A program made the translations under genes and the position numbers. The notes below the pieces were generated by a model. That model did not search any database. It saw nothing but the letters and a program-made list of their open reading frames with translations, and was not told where the DNA came from. Shown here in pieces: positions 53,723-64,000 of a DNA stretch of 64,000 bases. Origin of the DNA: Corynespora cassiicola (lineage: Eukaryota > Ascomycota > Dothideomycetes > Pleosporales > Corynesporascaceae). Every line of letters starts with the position of its first letter. The first letter of the stretch is position 1. Where the stretch lies: contig JAEUWY010000020.1 in assembly GCA_022059125.1 (NCBI GenBank), forward strand, positions 2,542,001-2,606,000. The letters are read 5' to 3'.

Positions 53723-55534
53723 ATGGCCGATTCAAAGGATTTCGGCATCAGGGAAGATGCACAATATGTCGATGAGGGTGCGCGCAAGCCGGAGGCTGGT
53801 CATGCCCAGCAAGGTGATTTTGCGCCACTGCATCGAAAGTTGCAGGCAAGGCATCTGATGATGATTGCTATTGGAGGTATGGTGGTTGCATTGACCCAAG
53901 GACAGAGCAGTGCGCTGATTTGACATAGGCATCATTGGCCCCGGCCTGCTGGTTGGTTCCGGGAATGCGCTTCGGCTCGCGGGCCCTGCGGGCATCTTGA
54001 TCAGCTTCTCTCTTGTTGGCATCATTGTCTTCTTCGTCATGTAAGTTTTCTTATCTCATCCCGTTTGAAGCATTCCAAGCTCACACAAGCGGACAGGCAA
54101 TCTCTTGGCGAACTCGTACGCTCTACCTCACCCCACACCTTTTGCAGTTAACTGAGACTCTTAGGCAACCATCATCCCGGTCTCGGGCTCTTTTATCGAC
54201 TACGCAGACCGCTTCTACGATTCCGCGCTAGCCTTTGCCCTTGGGTGGGCGTATTGGTACCTCTGGCTTACTGTCCTGACCAATGAATACAATGCCATCT
54301 CTTTGGTGGTGATGTATTGGACCGACACAGTGCCGCAATGGGCTTGGATCATCGTGTTTTGGGTCCTGTTCATTTCCATGAGCATGCTCGGAGTCTTGGC
54401 CTACGGAGAAGTCGAGTTCTGGCTGTCTCTGATCAAGGTCATCTCCATCTCCCTCTTCTTCATTCTTGCCATTGCCATCTCTTCTGGCGGAATTGGTCCC
54501 CAAAAGATTGGTTTCAAGTACTGGAACGATCCTGGAGCATTTGCAGACTCGATCAACGGAGTAGCGAGAACTTTTGTCATCGCCGGTACTCTCTACGCCG
54601 GCACAGAGATGGTCGGCATCACGGCGGGTGAGTCGGCGAATCCGCGAAAGGCCGTTCCCCGGGCTATCAACCAGGTCTTCTGGCGCATCCTCATCTTCTA
54701 CGTCGGCATGATGTTCTTCATTGGTATTCTCATACCATACAACGACTCGCGTCTCATCGGCAAGGGGTCCAAGACTGCCGCGTCGCCCCTAACCATTTCG
54801 TTGCAGGATGCCAATATCGCACCCGCCGCCCATCTGATCAATGCCTTGATCGTCGTCTCAGTCCTCTCTGCCGGAAATTCGTCTCTCTATGTCGCATCTC
54901 GCACCATCACACACATGGCTCGCAGCGGCATGGCGCCCAAATTCCTTGGCAAGACTGACAAGCGTGGAGTTCCTTGGGCTGCGCTGCTCTTCACCAACAT
55001 ATTTGCTTGCATCGCTTTCCTCTCACAATCAGGCTCTGCCGGAACTCTGTACAATGCCTTGATCACGCTGTCTGGGGTTGCGACATTCATCGTCTGGGCT
55101 GTTATTGAGTTTGTCCACATCCGCTTCCGCCAGGCGATGGCTGCGCAGGGCCAGAGTGTAGACGACTTGCCATTCAAGGCGTTGTGGTATCCCTATGGAA
55201 CATATGCATGCCTCGCTGCCAACGTGTTCCTAGTCTTTTTCCAGGGTATGCCAACCACATGTTTGCTTCCAATTGACAAGCAGTGCTGACGCTAGTAGGA
55301 TATACGTGCTTCCTCGACCCCTTCTCCGCCCAGGACTTTGTCATCAACTACATCCTCCTTCCCATCTTCGTCCTCATGTACCTCGGATACAAGTTCTGGA
55401 ACAAGACAAAGATTGTGGATGTTCACGATATGGACATTTGGTCTGGTCGCCGTGACGACCTTGGAGGGAGCCGCGATGGGGGGGTTGCCAAAAAGTCCGT
55501 GCTGCATCGTGTCAAGAATATTGTCATCGGATAG
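53723..55534 (+). CDS. Amino-acid permease (APC superfamily, YAT type)
   Basis: Five exons: 53723-53876, 53929-54040, 54097-54115, 54165-55245 and 55299-55534, for 533 aa. The third exon is only 19 nt. Splicing gives RKLQARHLMMIAIGG then IIGPGLLVGSGNALRLAGPA, the first-helix signature, followed by FFVMQSLGELATIIPVSGSF and ALGWAYWYLWLTVLTNEYNA. Later blocks include TLYAGTEMVGITAGESANPR and LPFKALWYPYGTYACLAANV. About 12 membrane helices are expected. Ends with a soluble tail (VDVHDMDIWSGRRDDLGG). It should import amino acids by proton symport across the plasma membrane; which ones is not predictable. Intron lengths are 52, 56, 49 and 53 nt. Confidence 0.93.
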
Positions 55535-55974
55535 TCTGCTCGGAAAGGATGAATGGTTGGAAAAATATGCCGTTGCTATAACAAAATTCAATGAACTTGC
55601 TACAATGCTCTGCTTCCATGGAAGATTTACCAGCAGCGTGATGTAGGGACTAGTTTTGCAATTTGGATAGCAAACACTGACTTCAACTCTCGCTTGGAGA
55701 CTGCACAAAGCGAGCTTTACTGTCGAGCATCCGGTTTTTTAAACTTTAATATCTTCCTATCACTAATATCGTCTGAATGTAACAGCAAGGCCACGCTGTA
55801 GATAACATAAATTCAGATAACAGTCTCAATGCGATAATCTAAAAAAAAGAAGCAAAGCGCAAACTTGCGAAAAAAAAAGAGAGCCATCGGCCCTTTCGCT
55901 CGGCATCTCCCAGAGTTCTGGAACAACACCTAATCCATCTGACCCCGGTGGCACTCTTCCCGGCAGCTTTCCTA
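55535..55974. other. Convergent intergenic region
   Basis: 440 bp between the stop codons of the permease (plus) and the LRR-like gene (minus). It probably holds both 3' ends. It includes A-rich runs at 55841-55882 and no supported frame. Confidence 0.4.
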
Positions 55975-57053
55975 TCACCGCCACCCCATCTTGTAGGCGC
56001 GCATTTGACTCTTATACCACTTCTTCGCATCCCCTGGCTTCATCCCGCCCCGCGCCTTAGTCCATCTGTGATCTCGCTCAAACTTTTCTTTGTTCTGCTT
56101 GCGCCCTTTGGCGTAATATTCGCGATTTTCCTCCAAATACCAGTCGCCGCATTCCTTGAACTCGCTCTGCGAGACGAGGATGATGGTCAGATTGGGGCGC
56201 TCCTTCATGAGCTCGCGCATCGAGTTCACAGCACCCCTAGCGGGGCTCTGTGTGATGAAGAGCTTCCTTAGGTTGGGCACCATGGCCGGGGTCTCGCATA
56301 TCGCGTCGAAGATATCCGGAGAGAATGCGGAGTTGCTCGACTTGCCACCGGTGATCTCGAGGGAAGTCAGTTTGGGGAAGTGCGTGAGGAGTGCCTTCAC
56401 GCTCTCGCCGGTGAGGTTGGCCGCGTCTTGCAGCGCGATGTCCTTTGGGTTGGGACAGGCCTGCGCCAGGCGGCACACGGCGGCGTCGGTCAGATTGCGG
56501 GCACTGTTGGTGGCGTTGTAGTCGACGTCTCCGAACTTGAAGTGGAGCTCCCAGATCTTCTCGCAGATCTTTGGACCTCGGCAGATGATGAGATCGTCCC
56601 TGTGGTCACTGTCGATACATGGTCAGTACGCGGATGTTGCTGCTGATGATCACGTGATAATTGCTGGGACAAAATTGGAACCAGTGGAACAGGCCGGCTG
56701 ACTCTTTCAATACAAACCCGGTTCCCAATTTAATATTTCGAGTGAACGTGCCGATTAGGATATGGAATGTGTCCTCCCAATCTTTAGTGCTGGGGAAATC
56801 TGCGATCTTTTCGCCCGTCGTGGTTGGCTTCAACTTCCTCTTCTTTGGTGCTGGATCCGATGGCGCAGGGGCGGATTCATTGATTAAGCCAGCATCTAAA
56901 CCAGCTTCACTCAGTCGTCTCGCGTTTTACAACAGTATGGTGACTACTGCCGGGTTGGAACTCTGTGACATCAGCACGAAGAGTAGTCGACTTTTTTGGT
57001 TTCTCTCCGGCTTTGCCAGCTGTATTTTTCTTCGCTGTTCTTACTGGCGGCAT
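55975..57053 (-). CDS. Leucine-rich-repeat-like protein
   Basis: Start ATG at 57053 (MPPVRTAKKN). The most likely exons are 56948-57053, 56718-56904 and 55975-56608, giving about 308 aa. The last exon is firm; the donors GTAGTC and GTTTGT are weak, and the first intron (43 nt) is short, so the 5' structure is provisional. The N-terminus is Lys-rich with a possible nuclear signal (KKRKLK). The C-terminal part has LRR-like units: LTDAAVCRLAQACPNPKDIA, LQDAANLTGESVKALLTHFP, KLTSLEITG and NLRKLFITQSPA, with a basic end (KKWYKSQMRAYKMGWR). This resembles RAD7/F-box-LRR (AMN1-like) proteins, which recruit ubiquitin ligases, but no F-box is seen. Function is uncertain. Confidence 0.6.
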
Positions 57054-57892
57054 TGCTGCTGGTTGATATGGCTCGCTTTTGCTCGAGTAGGTCTACGGAG
57101 GATTGGGATCGATTAGTGATGAGGTGTCGAGGTGACGCGTTTTGGGGGCGGGGAAGCACTCTTGTCACCTCATCTGGCTTAGGCGCGTTTCAGCACGCGT
57201 ATCCCTCCCACGCGTTCACGTGTTGCTTTTTCCATCAACGTTGACGCGTTCCTACAATCCATCAACACCCAGGTCGATGTTATCGCTTCGATTGAAAATA
57301 ACGCTACATTTACTGTTGATCAAGGCAGTGCCCTCAAAATTCAACTCTCCTACCTGGCGTTCACCATCCGGGTCTTCATATCCATCAATCACCTCTAAAC
57401 AGGAGACTTAGCATCGCCATAGATGCTGCATGTGAAGCCTAACAAGCAGGAAATTCAGTGACCATGTCATCCTAAAATGCAAAGAAAACACGTGCAGCCA
57501 ACCCCAGAAAACAAAAAAAGAACCGGCTACAATCAGCCGTTTCTGCATCGCGAGTTCCTTCCGACTTCCCAGTCGCCCTGCTCAGCAGACAGGGATGTTT
57601 CATATTAGGATAAGTTTGCGTCAGTTTGCGCATTAAAGTCGTGAATCCTTCGGCGGACGCTGCCAATGACAAGGAGCTTCTTTCAGCGTAGACCAAGAAG
57701 ATTTTTTAAGCGACTTTTCTTCCTTAAACAAGCTGACGATGCGGACTAATTTTCATTTCGTTTATTCCTCCGCCCATTTGGCCCCCACTGCTGATAAGCT
57801 ACAGGTCATTAAGCTGAAAGCCGAATAAATTCCCTCTACAACTGTCAACTCAGGCCCTTCATCCTTGACATTCTCATTCTTCATGCTGCAGC
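57054..57892. other. Divergent intergenic region
   Basis: 839 bp between the LRR-like gene and the CorA-like gene. It must contain both promoters. Open frames here are short and without motifs. No clear TATA box was identified. Confidence 0.4.
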
Positions 57893-60800
57893 ATGCCGCC
57901 TTATGTCCCCCCATATCAGGAAGATGAAGGAGAAAGTAGCGAGGGGGACTCGGTCTCTGTTTCTTCTTCGAATGATCATGAACTGGAGCTTTACCGGTAT
58001 GATATCCCAACTATTCTCGAGCGCTTGCCCCATAGCCTTTCTAATCATGGCTCAATCCCTAATCCCGCATCCGGCAGGCAATCGAAACCTGGTATCCAAA
58101 ATACCTTTACCCCTTCCGACATACCGAGACATTCCAAACCTCCAGAAGATAGACATGTTCCCTCGGCGAGGAGAGAGAGAATTCGTGATTATAGGGCGCC
58201 ACAGGATGGAAACGGAAAGCCTCTGTCGTCAAATATATACATCTATGGGCAAGCAGCCGAGGACTTGAAAGCCAATTTTATTGGAGCGTACCAGTGGCCA
58301 ACAAGTCCGGGATGTGATGGGCCAAAAACGGCTCGACGTAATCTACTGTCTATCACATCAGCGCGAAGATGGTTTGATGACTCGAAACACCGGGTAGACA
58401 TAACGTGCTCTGCGAATCTCGAACATTGGGCCGCATCCATGGGTTCTCACACACTGTGGCTGTAAGATGCTACGCACCTTGTTTCATCTCCTATGAATAC
58501 TGACATCTGTCTAGCCATGTAGAAAGACAAAAGCAAACAATGGAAGAGTTTGAGGTAACTGTTCCCACTTTGCTTTAACGTTTTATATATTGATAAAACA
58601 GGCTATTGCTTCAAATATTCCGGAATTGCCTGAAAATTGGAAACTTTTGATAAGGGGTGCCTTCAAGAAGTTCAGAGACAATCCAGACTTTGACGCACAT
58701 GTCGGATGGGTATGTCGAGCAGATGGTATTGAGTCTGATTGGATCCGTGATCGAGAAGCGCCTCCTACAGTGACCTGCATTAGCATTCCATATTTCTCTC
58801 TCGGCCCGAAAGACGACCGCGAAAGCCCTGGTAGGAGTCTATACCAATGGGAAGATCCCAAAGAGTCTTCAAGACAGTGGGATGCTTACCAGAGCTACCC
58901 TAAAATGGCGGACGAGAAAGATTCTCAAGGTCGCATCATATACATCCGCACCATTTGGGCTTTGATCGCTGGTCATGGTATCTAACACCGCCTCTTCATA
59001 CTAATTGCGTTTTAAACTAATACTACGTAGTCGTTCTCACTTACGGACCCATGGATTTTGATGATCTGACAGACGGTTTCATAGAACAAATTGTTCCGAA
59101 ACCCAATGCCATGACTAGTCCATACGTCGTGCAAGTCACCGATTTGAATGGATGTAATCATATACTGAGCATGATAGAATGTCGCACCTTCTTGGTAAGG
59201 CCTATGATGAATTACTCAATTGGTCACAGAATTGACGTTTATTAAACTATAGGACCTTACACAAGCGATCGCACATCAAGTTATTCTCAAGCAGCCACTT
59301 CCTGCAGCTGGCCTAGTGGAATATATCTCTTCCGACGGCTTGGTGTTGGATGCGTCATCCTGGCTTACAGTCGTTCAATCTGAAACTTCAGAAATGGTCA
59401 AAATCAGGCTCAGGCACACGCCCGAACAGGCACCCAAATCCACATCTCTTCAACGGCTGCCCTCCCATGTTTCGGAGTTAAAGGGCGAGTCGCATTTAGT
59501 TTCTGCATCACAACATCGAGCACGCCACTCCAATGACAGCGAACGTGGAATAAAGCCATATATGAACACAGTTTCACAAGAGCTGGTGGAAGGGAACCCA
59601 CTTTCAGAGCTACCATCAAACAATTCCAAACATGGGGCTAATACCGTTAGGCGTGATACAGGTGTCAAAGAGTCCAAAGGAGTCTCAACTACAGTTCATG
59701 TGGATGCCCAAAACACCGATGGTTCAGATGGGCACTATCTTGATAGTTCCGGCGATGAATCCCGTGCTATGATACTCCATAGCCATGGGAATGAGCTGAG
59801 GTAGGTTTTCAATATCAGGGCAATATGCTGATGTGCTGATTCACGAATAGGTCGACATCTGAACCTACGGAATTCACTAAAATCGGTTATCCCACTTCTC
59901 TGGTTATCTCAGAGCAGCCGGCACCGAAGGCCTATCCGGAATATCCATCTCGATCAGGCCTCAATGCTGGAAGAACATCTCCCCCGGGTTCCCGTGAGCA
60001 CAAACGACAGAGAAAGCGAGCTGAAACACCTCCAGGAGATTTCAGCAATTTGCACAGGTCTAACGATTTAAAAAGAGACAAGGAATTTCGGATTAATCAG
60101 AACACAACAAAGAATCTCCCTTCAATCTTCAAGCCTTTGGACATGAATTCAGTAGGCGCCAGGTATAGGTTTGAGCAACGTTCGAATAGTCCGAGCTTAT
60201 CCCGAGCCGAACCCCCCGAAATCTCTTCTCATGATCAACAAAATGGCCGGAAAGTAAGCACGGGGCTCGCTAATGGGGACTCCAGTGAACAAAAAGACCG
60301 GACATCGGCTGATAGAAACTCTGCATCGACCACCAGGCTAGAGATACAACCTCCTCCTTTTCTGAGCTGGGCAAGTAGCCCAGAAACAAGTTCCAAGTAT
60401 GATACCGAAGCCTCTAGGACCGGATTGAAATACGTGGAAAGAATACTAGAATCCATCCACATTATACTTAAGGAGACCCAGAGCACTAGAAACAGGAGAC
60501 TGTATAGGAGAGCACTGGAGATAAATGATACGGAGCTTCAAAAGAGCTTCCCCTTTCTTCAATTTACCAAGATAAGACTTACCAAGTCGCAAAATACGCC
60601 AGGATTCAAGAAAGCCGAAGCATCCACAACTGGTCAACAAACACTCGAAAGATTTGGATTCGATGATATTGATTCTGCAGATTTGGTCCATTCTCATCTT
60701 TTGAAAGGCATTAGCAAAGCTACCGAAGAATTTTTCCAACTGTATCGAAAATTTCTTTCCCTATATGTCCCATTGTGTTCTACACATGAGATCCTCCAGA

Positions 60801-62477
60801 AGTGCTGAGGTGCATTTCACTCTATCCTATCGGTGAGTTTGTTCGGTTGTATTAATTGAGAAAGTTTTGACACGAATCTATAGACCATTCAGAAAGGGCT
60901 TCAGCGAGACAAAGAAATGAGAGAGCAATCTGAACCGACATATTGGGTGGTTCGAGACGTAGCCAATGATCCCGCCCTATCGCAGAATTTGAAGAAAGCT
61001 TTCCTCCCCTGGACCGAGTGCGGGAGCTGTAGATCTGGCAGGATATATCGTGAATATAGCGAGTCAGAGCGTCATGTCAAGATAGAACATTTTGGCATAT
61101 CGGACAAAGGGGGGAAACAGCCAGAACTCCCTAGACATACATTGAAGGCTTGGCTACGGGACAATCATCAATACCGCACTGATCAGCGGCTTAGCCTTTA
61201 CCAGACATACCTCACGCTTGCGCTCGATCAAATCCAGACCCTATTCGACCAGGCGAAGTCCATACGAGATGCGACTATCAACACACAAGCCCCTCAGATT
61301 ACTCGCTACCTGCTTCCTCGGTCGCTAGTAGCTTCTTTCGAGAACGTAATAATGATGCTTCTCTATACGTCTAATGCTGTGATTACTGTTTCCAGATACA
61401 GTAATCATTTGCAGGAGAACAAGCAATCTACAGAAAAGGATCAAGAGGCAATAGCGCTATTGCGACGTGTCAAGGAAGACCTCGAAGCCTCAGGGCACGC
61501 TGCATCCAATTCTATGGATTCAGCTGTCGAGGATATCCTGCTCATGACATTAACAGACGTTGATACACGTATAGTCAGGTACGATGAAGTAGGACCGGAA
61601 TACATTGTAGCTGCAGTACTTGATAAACTGTGTAACCGCCCACTCCATAAAACCGAACGGATCGAGCAAGTCTATTCGTCTTTTGTTCGAAAACTGGTAT
61701 GTTACAACCACTTGCTAGGCTTCTTATTTTCCTCCCTTCCTCTAACACCTTAAGTGCTCACTTTAAATGCTTTAGTCTCTCAATGCAAGAGCACATCCCC
61801 GTAGGCGAATCATTGGCGATATCTGGCACCTTCAAGAAGAAATAAACATCGCCATATCGATTGTACACACTCAATCAATGTTGATGTATGACTATATCAA
61901 GGTGATTAATCCTATACACTTTCCTACTACAACTTACGAGCGCTCGCATCGGTTCAACGCTGAGGATCAATTTCTACTCCACGCGGAAAATGAAAAGAAT
62001 CGTGCCTGGAAGGAACTATGCACATTAGAATCCCGCCTCATAACCTTGAAAAGGCACGTTTTGCAAATGCTCGAAGTCCAACGGGAAAGTGATGGAAACG
62101 CCTTGCTCGTCTTCACTGTTGTATCAGTCATCTTTCTCCCACTCTCATGGGCTACATCATATCTGGGAATGAATACCAAGGATATCAGAGATATGGAAAA
62201 GAATCAGTGGCTTTTTTGGACAATCGCAGTACCCATCACCTCTCTAGTCATCGGACTCGCGATCCTTGTTTTGCTCAAGGGAGATGATCTGCGCGAATTC
62301 CTCCTTACTAGATCAACTGCCAGATTGAGAGGGTCGGATAAAACCCAGGAGCTGCATAGGAGTCTCTCTATGAGAGCTCCTACAATGGTATCAACATTCA
62401 ATGAGGAGAAGACTCAGCTGCGAGGGTGGAATAGGCCTCGCAGAAGACGAGAAGCTGGTTTTGGATCGAAGGTTTAA
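57893..62477 (+). CDS. CorA-like Mg2+ transporter-domain protein, interrupted by one in-frame TGA
   Basis: Eight exons: 57893-58461, 58515-58554, 58602-58977, 59031-59194, 59253-59800, 59851-60832, 60884-61696 and 61776-62477, 1398 codons in all. All junctions are in phase and have good GT..AG signals. One TGA (60806-60808) breaks exon 6 between LQKC and GAFHSILS; TGG would fit the context. Upstream is a long region with disordered Ser-rich parts and an N-terminal block HVERQKQTMEEF. Downstream is a helical region ending in two membrane segments (LLVFTVVSVIFLPLSWATSY and FWTIAVPITSLVIGLAILVL) with the CorA signature LGMNT between them (about codon 1294). Fungal proteins of this type are large CorA-fold membrane proteins, often of unknown ion specificity. 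The TGA may be a real nonsense mutation, a sequencing error, or read through. Confidence 0.78.
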
Positions 62478-63381
62478 CCGTCACAATTCTTGCGCCATGC
62501 TTCTATTTGTCAACCAGAAAGAGCTTTAATAATATATAGTGGTTTATGGGACAAATAAAGGATTGAATCTGTGTATCGAGTGATTAATAATTAATTGTGA
62601 AAGGTAAACACTTTTTCTAACAAAAAGTAAACTGGAAATCGCCTAGATTAAAACTATTTCACATGCAGGCAGCGGAAACCACCAACTGTAACAACTAAAG
62701 ATAGAACTTAAAGCTTAACGGAGTAATTAAAAGATCTGAAATTAACATAATTAACCTTGGCATTTGTCAGGGGTACAGTATCCTGATTGTAGGCACAAAG
62801 CGAGGGACATCGTGGCAGCTGGAGACGAGTCCTGCATCTCTAAAGTACAAAAAGTGCCTTTGATGACCGAGAATACTGAGAATTCCTACACCGTGTCAAA
62901 GCATAGGGAAAACGAGAAATCGCTGTTTTGAGGATAAATCTGCACTTGTGGCCAATAGAATAAGCACAAACGCGAGCTCGGAGCGAAATTCCCCGCCGCC
63001 GTAACAATGAAGCGTAGTCCCTCTGTGCCAACTCAGTGAGCCTCCCCAAGGCAGAGAGAATCATCTTTCCACACCGCACACCTTTTAGAATTAGATTGTG
63101 CAAAATTTTTCGTTTGGGCAAAAGTCGTCGGTTCATAGCCACAGAAAAGCTCAGCGCGATGTCGACCGAGGCAACAGATAGTTTCCTAAAAAAATACGTG
63201 GGTAAAACCAAAGTCCACGCGATACCAACGGATTCGAAAGTATTAGACGAATAGAAGAAAGTTTGTTTAGTCATTTCCATGTAACCATGTGATCATTCAC
63301 GGGAAAATAGGTACGAACTTCGCCTTCAAGAGTAGAATAATGCCATTATTCAAATGCTGTATTATAGAAAGTCATATAGCT
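62478..63381. other. Convergent intergenic region
   Basis: 904 bp between the stop codons of the CorA-like gene (plus) and the right-edge gene (minus). The left third is AT-rich. A 146-codon minus-strand frame (62840-63280) is Arg/Ser-rich without motifs and is not supported. Confidence 0.4.
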
Positions 63382-64000
63382 CTAGGGAGTCCGCACCCCA
63401 TCATCTCCCGAAGCAATAGCCCCATACGCCATAATGATAGCGTCTACAGTGTGATATGCAACATACGGCAGCGTCATGCTCAGCCTCCCATAGGCAATTG
63501 TAAATCGATATGTTGCATCGTTCACCACACCATGTTTATCCTTGAGAATAGTCCCTGCCTCACCAAGCAACATGTCACTTCGATAGTCAAACTCTCGCCC
63601 CCAACCGGGAACTTTGTCCGCTGAGAGCAGCTGTGTGTGCCAGAGGCTGTGGATTTCACGGACTACATGAGCAACCTCGCCTGAAACACCGAAAGGATTA
63701 GGTTGAGACGACTGCGCAGTGCCGTCTTCCACCATATCGTACCAGAGATGGAAAAACTTGCTCGGTCCAGAGGGCTGTATCAACTCGGAGTCGGGCAGAG
63801 ACGCGCACGTTGTGGCGCGCTTGAGACCGCAGACTAGTGGTTCGGAGAGCCCAGATGTCGTTATTTGGGTTTTGGCGCGGCGATAGATGTCCCAGGTCCT
63901 GGTACCGTTAGCAATGAAATGCAAGCTAGCAAGGATGTACCGCGTGACAGTGCAACATACCACTCCCAGAACTTCGGGTATCTGTTAATGTACAGCTCCA
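63382..64000 (-). CDS. Hypothetical protein, 5'-truncated by the window edge
   Basis: The last exon is 63382-63898. A good intron (GTATGT donor, branch GCTAAC, ACCAG acceptor, 63899-63960, 62 nt) joins it to a preceding exon that runs off the right edge. Across the junction the frame reads INRYPKFWEW then TWDIYRRAKTQIT. The visible C-terminal part, about 185 residues, includes KFFHLWYDMVEDG, WGREFDYRSDMLLGEAGTIL and YVAYHTVDAIIMAYGAIASG, with a mildly hydrophobic final helix. I do not recognise the family. The frame from 63963 without the intron starts with a plausible ATG, so a short unspliced form cannot be ruled out. Confidence 0.5.

Noticed and set aside
53436..53735. 99-codon minus-strand frame overlapping the permease start
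   Set aside because: It overlaps the permease promoter and first codons; no motif supports it.
62840..63280. 146-codon minus-strand frame
   Set aside because: Composition (Arg, Ser, Leu) and lack of motifs look random; it lies in a convergent intergenic region.

Overview
The window is nuclear DNA from a filamentous ascomycete (Pezizomycotina). Most genes carry short GT..AG introns (about 43-109 nt, usually 46-62), often with a CTAAC-like branch site. The families present are typical of such fungi: a Zn2Cys6 regulator, a HET-domain protein, DUF1996, a class II-like peroxidase, an ascomycete laccase, a cupredoxin protein and a proteinase K-like subtilase. I cannot name a genus. No rRNA, tRNA, virus, plasmid or CRISPR feature was seen. 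Exon coordinates are my own reconstruction from splice signals, reading-frame continuity and family motifs.

Layout. 0.4-6.2 kb: a HAPSTR1/TAPR1-like protein diverging from an F-box protein, then a secreted Het-C/VWA7-like von Willebrand A protein. 6.4-9.8 kb: a small uncertain gene, a low-complexity protein and a decayed minus-strand gene with two nonsense codons. 12-21.5 kb: an extracellular and regulatory block with a heme peroxidase, a gamma-glutamylcyclotransferase-like protein, a DUF1996 protein diverging from an 8-cysteine small secreted protein, a Zn2Cys6 factor, an SDR and a secreted subtilase. 23.7-27.1 kb: two hypothetical proteins and an RBR E3 ubiquitin ligase, all on the minus strand.

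29.9-42.6 kb is an oxidoreductase-rich stretch: a laccase with a long N-terminal extension, a GC-rich intronless SDR, a HET protein, an SDR and a CYP58-like P450 sharing a divergent promoter, and a cupredoxin protein with a PPAEA repeat tail. No PKS, NRPS or terpene synthase is present, so a secondary-metabolite cluster is possible but unproven. 42.6-51 kb looks accessory: a 478-bp foldback element with 162-bp arms, a papain-like protease fused to a beta-propeller-like domain, and two adjacent intronless cysteine-rich paralogs of a family I do not recognise, set in AT-rich DNA. 53.7-64 kb: an amino-acid permease with a 19-nt exon, an LRR-like protein, a CorA-like membrane protein interrupted by one in-frame TGA, and a gene running off the right edge.

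The best candidates for something undescribed are the paralog pair (47273-51047), the foldback element (43319-43796), the protease-propeller fusion (44468-46459) and the interrupted CorA gene (57893-62477).
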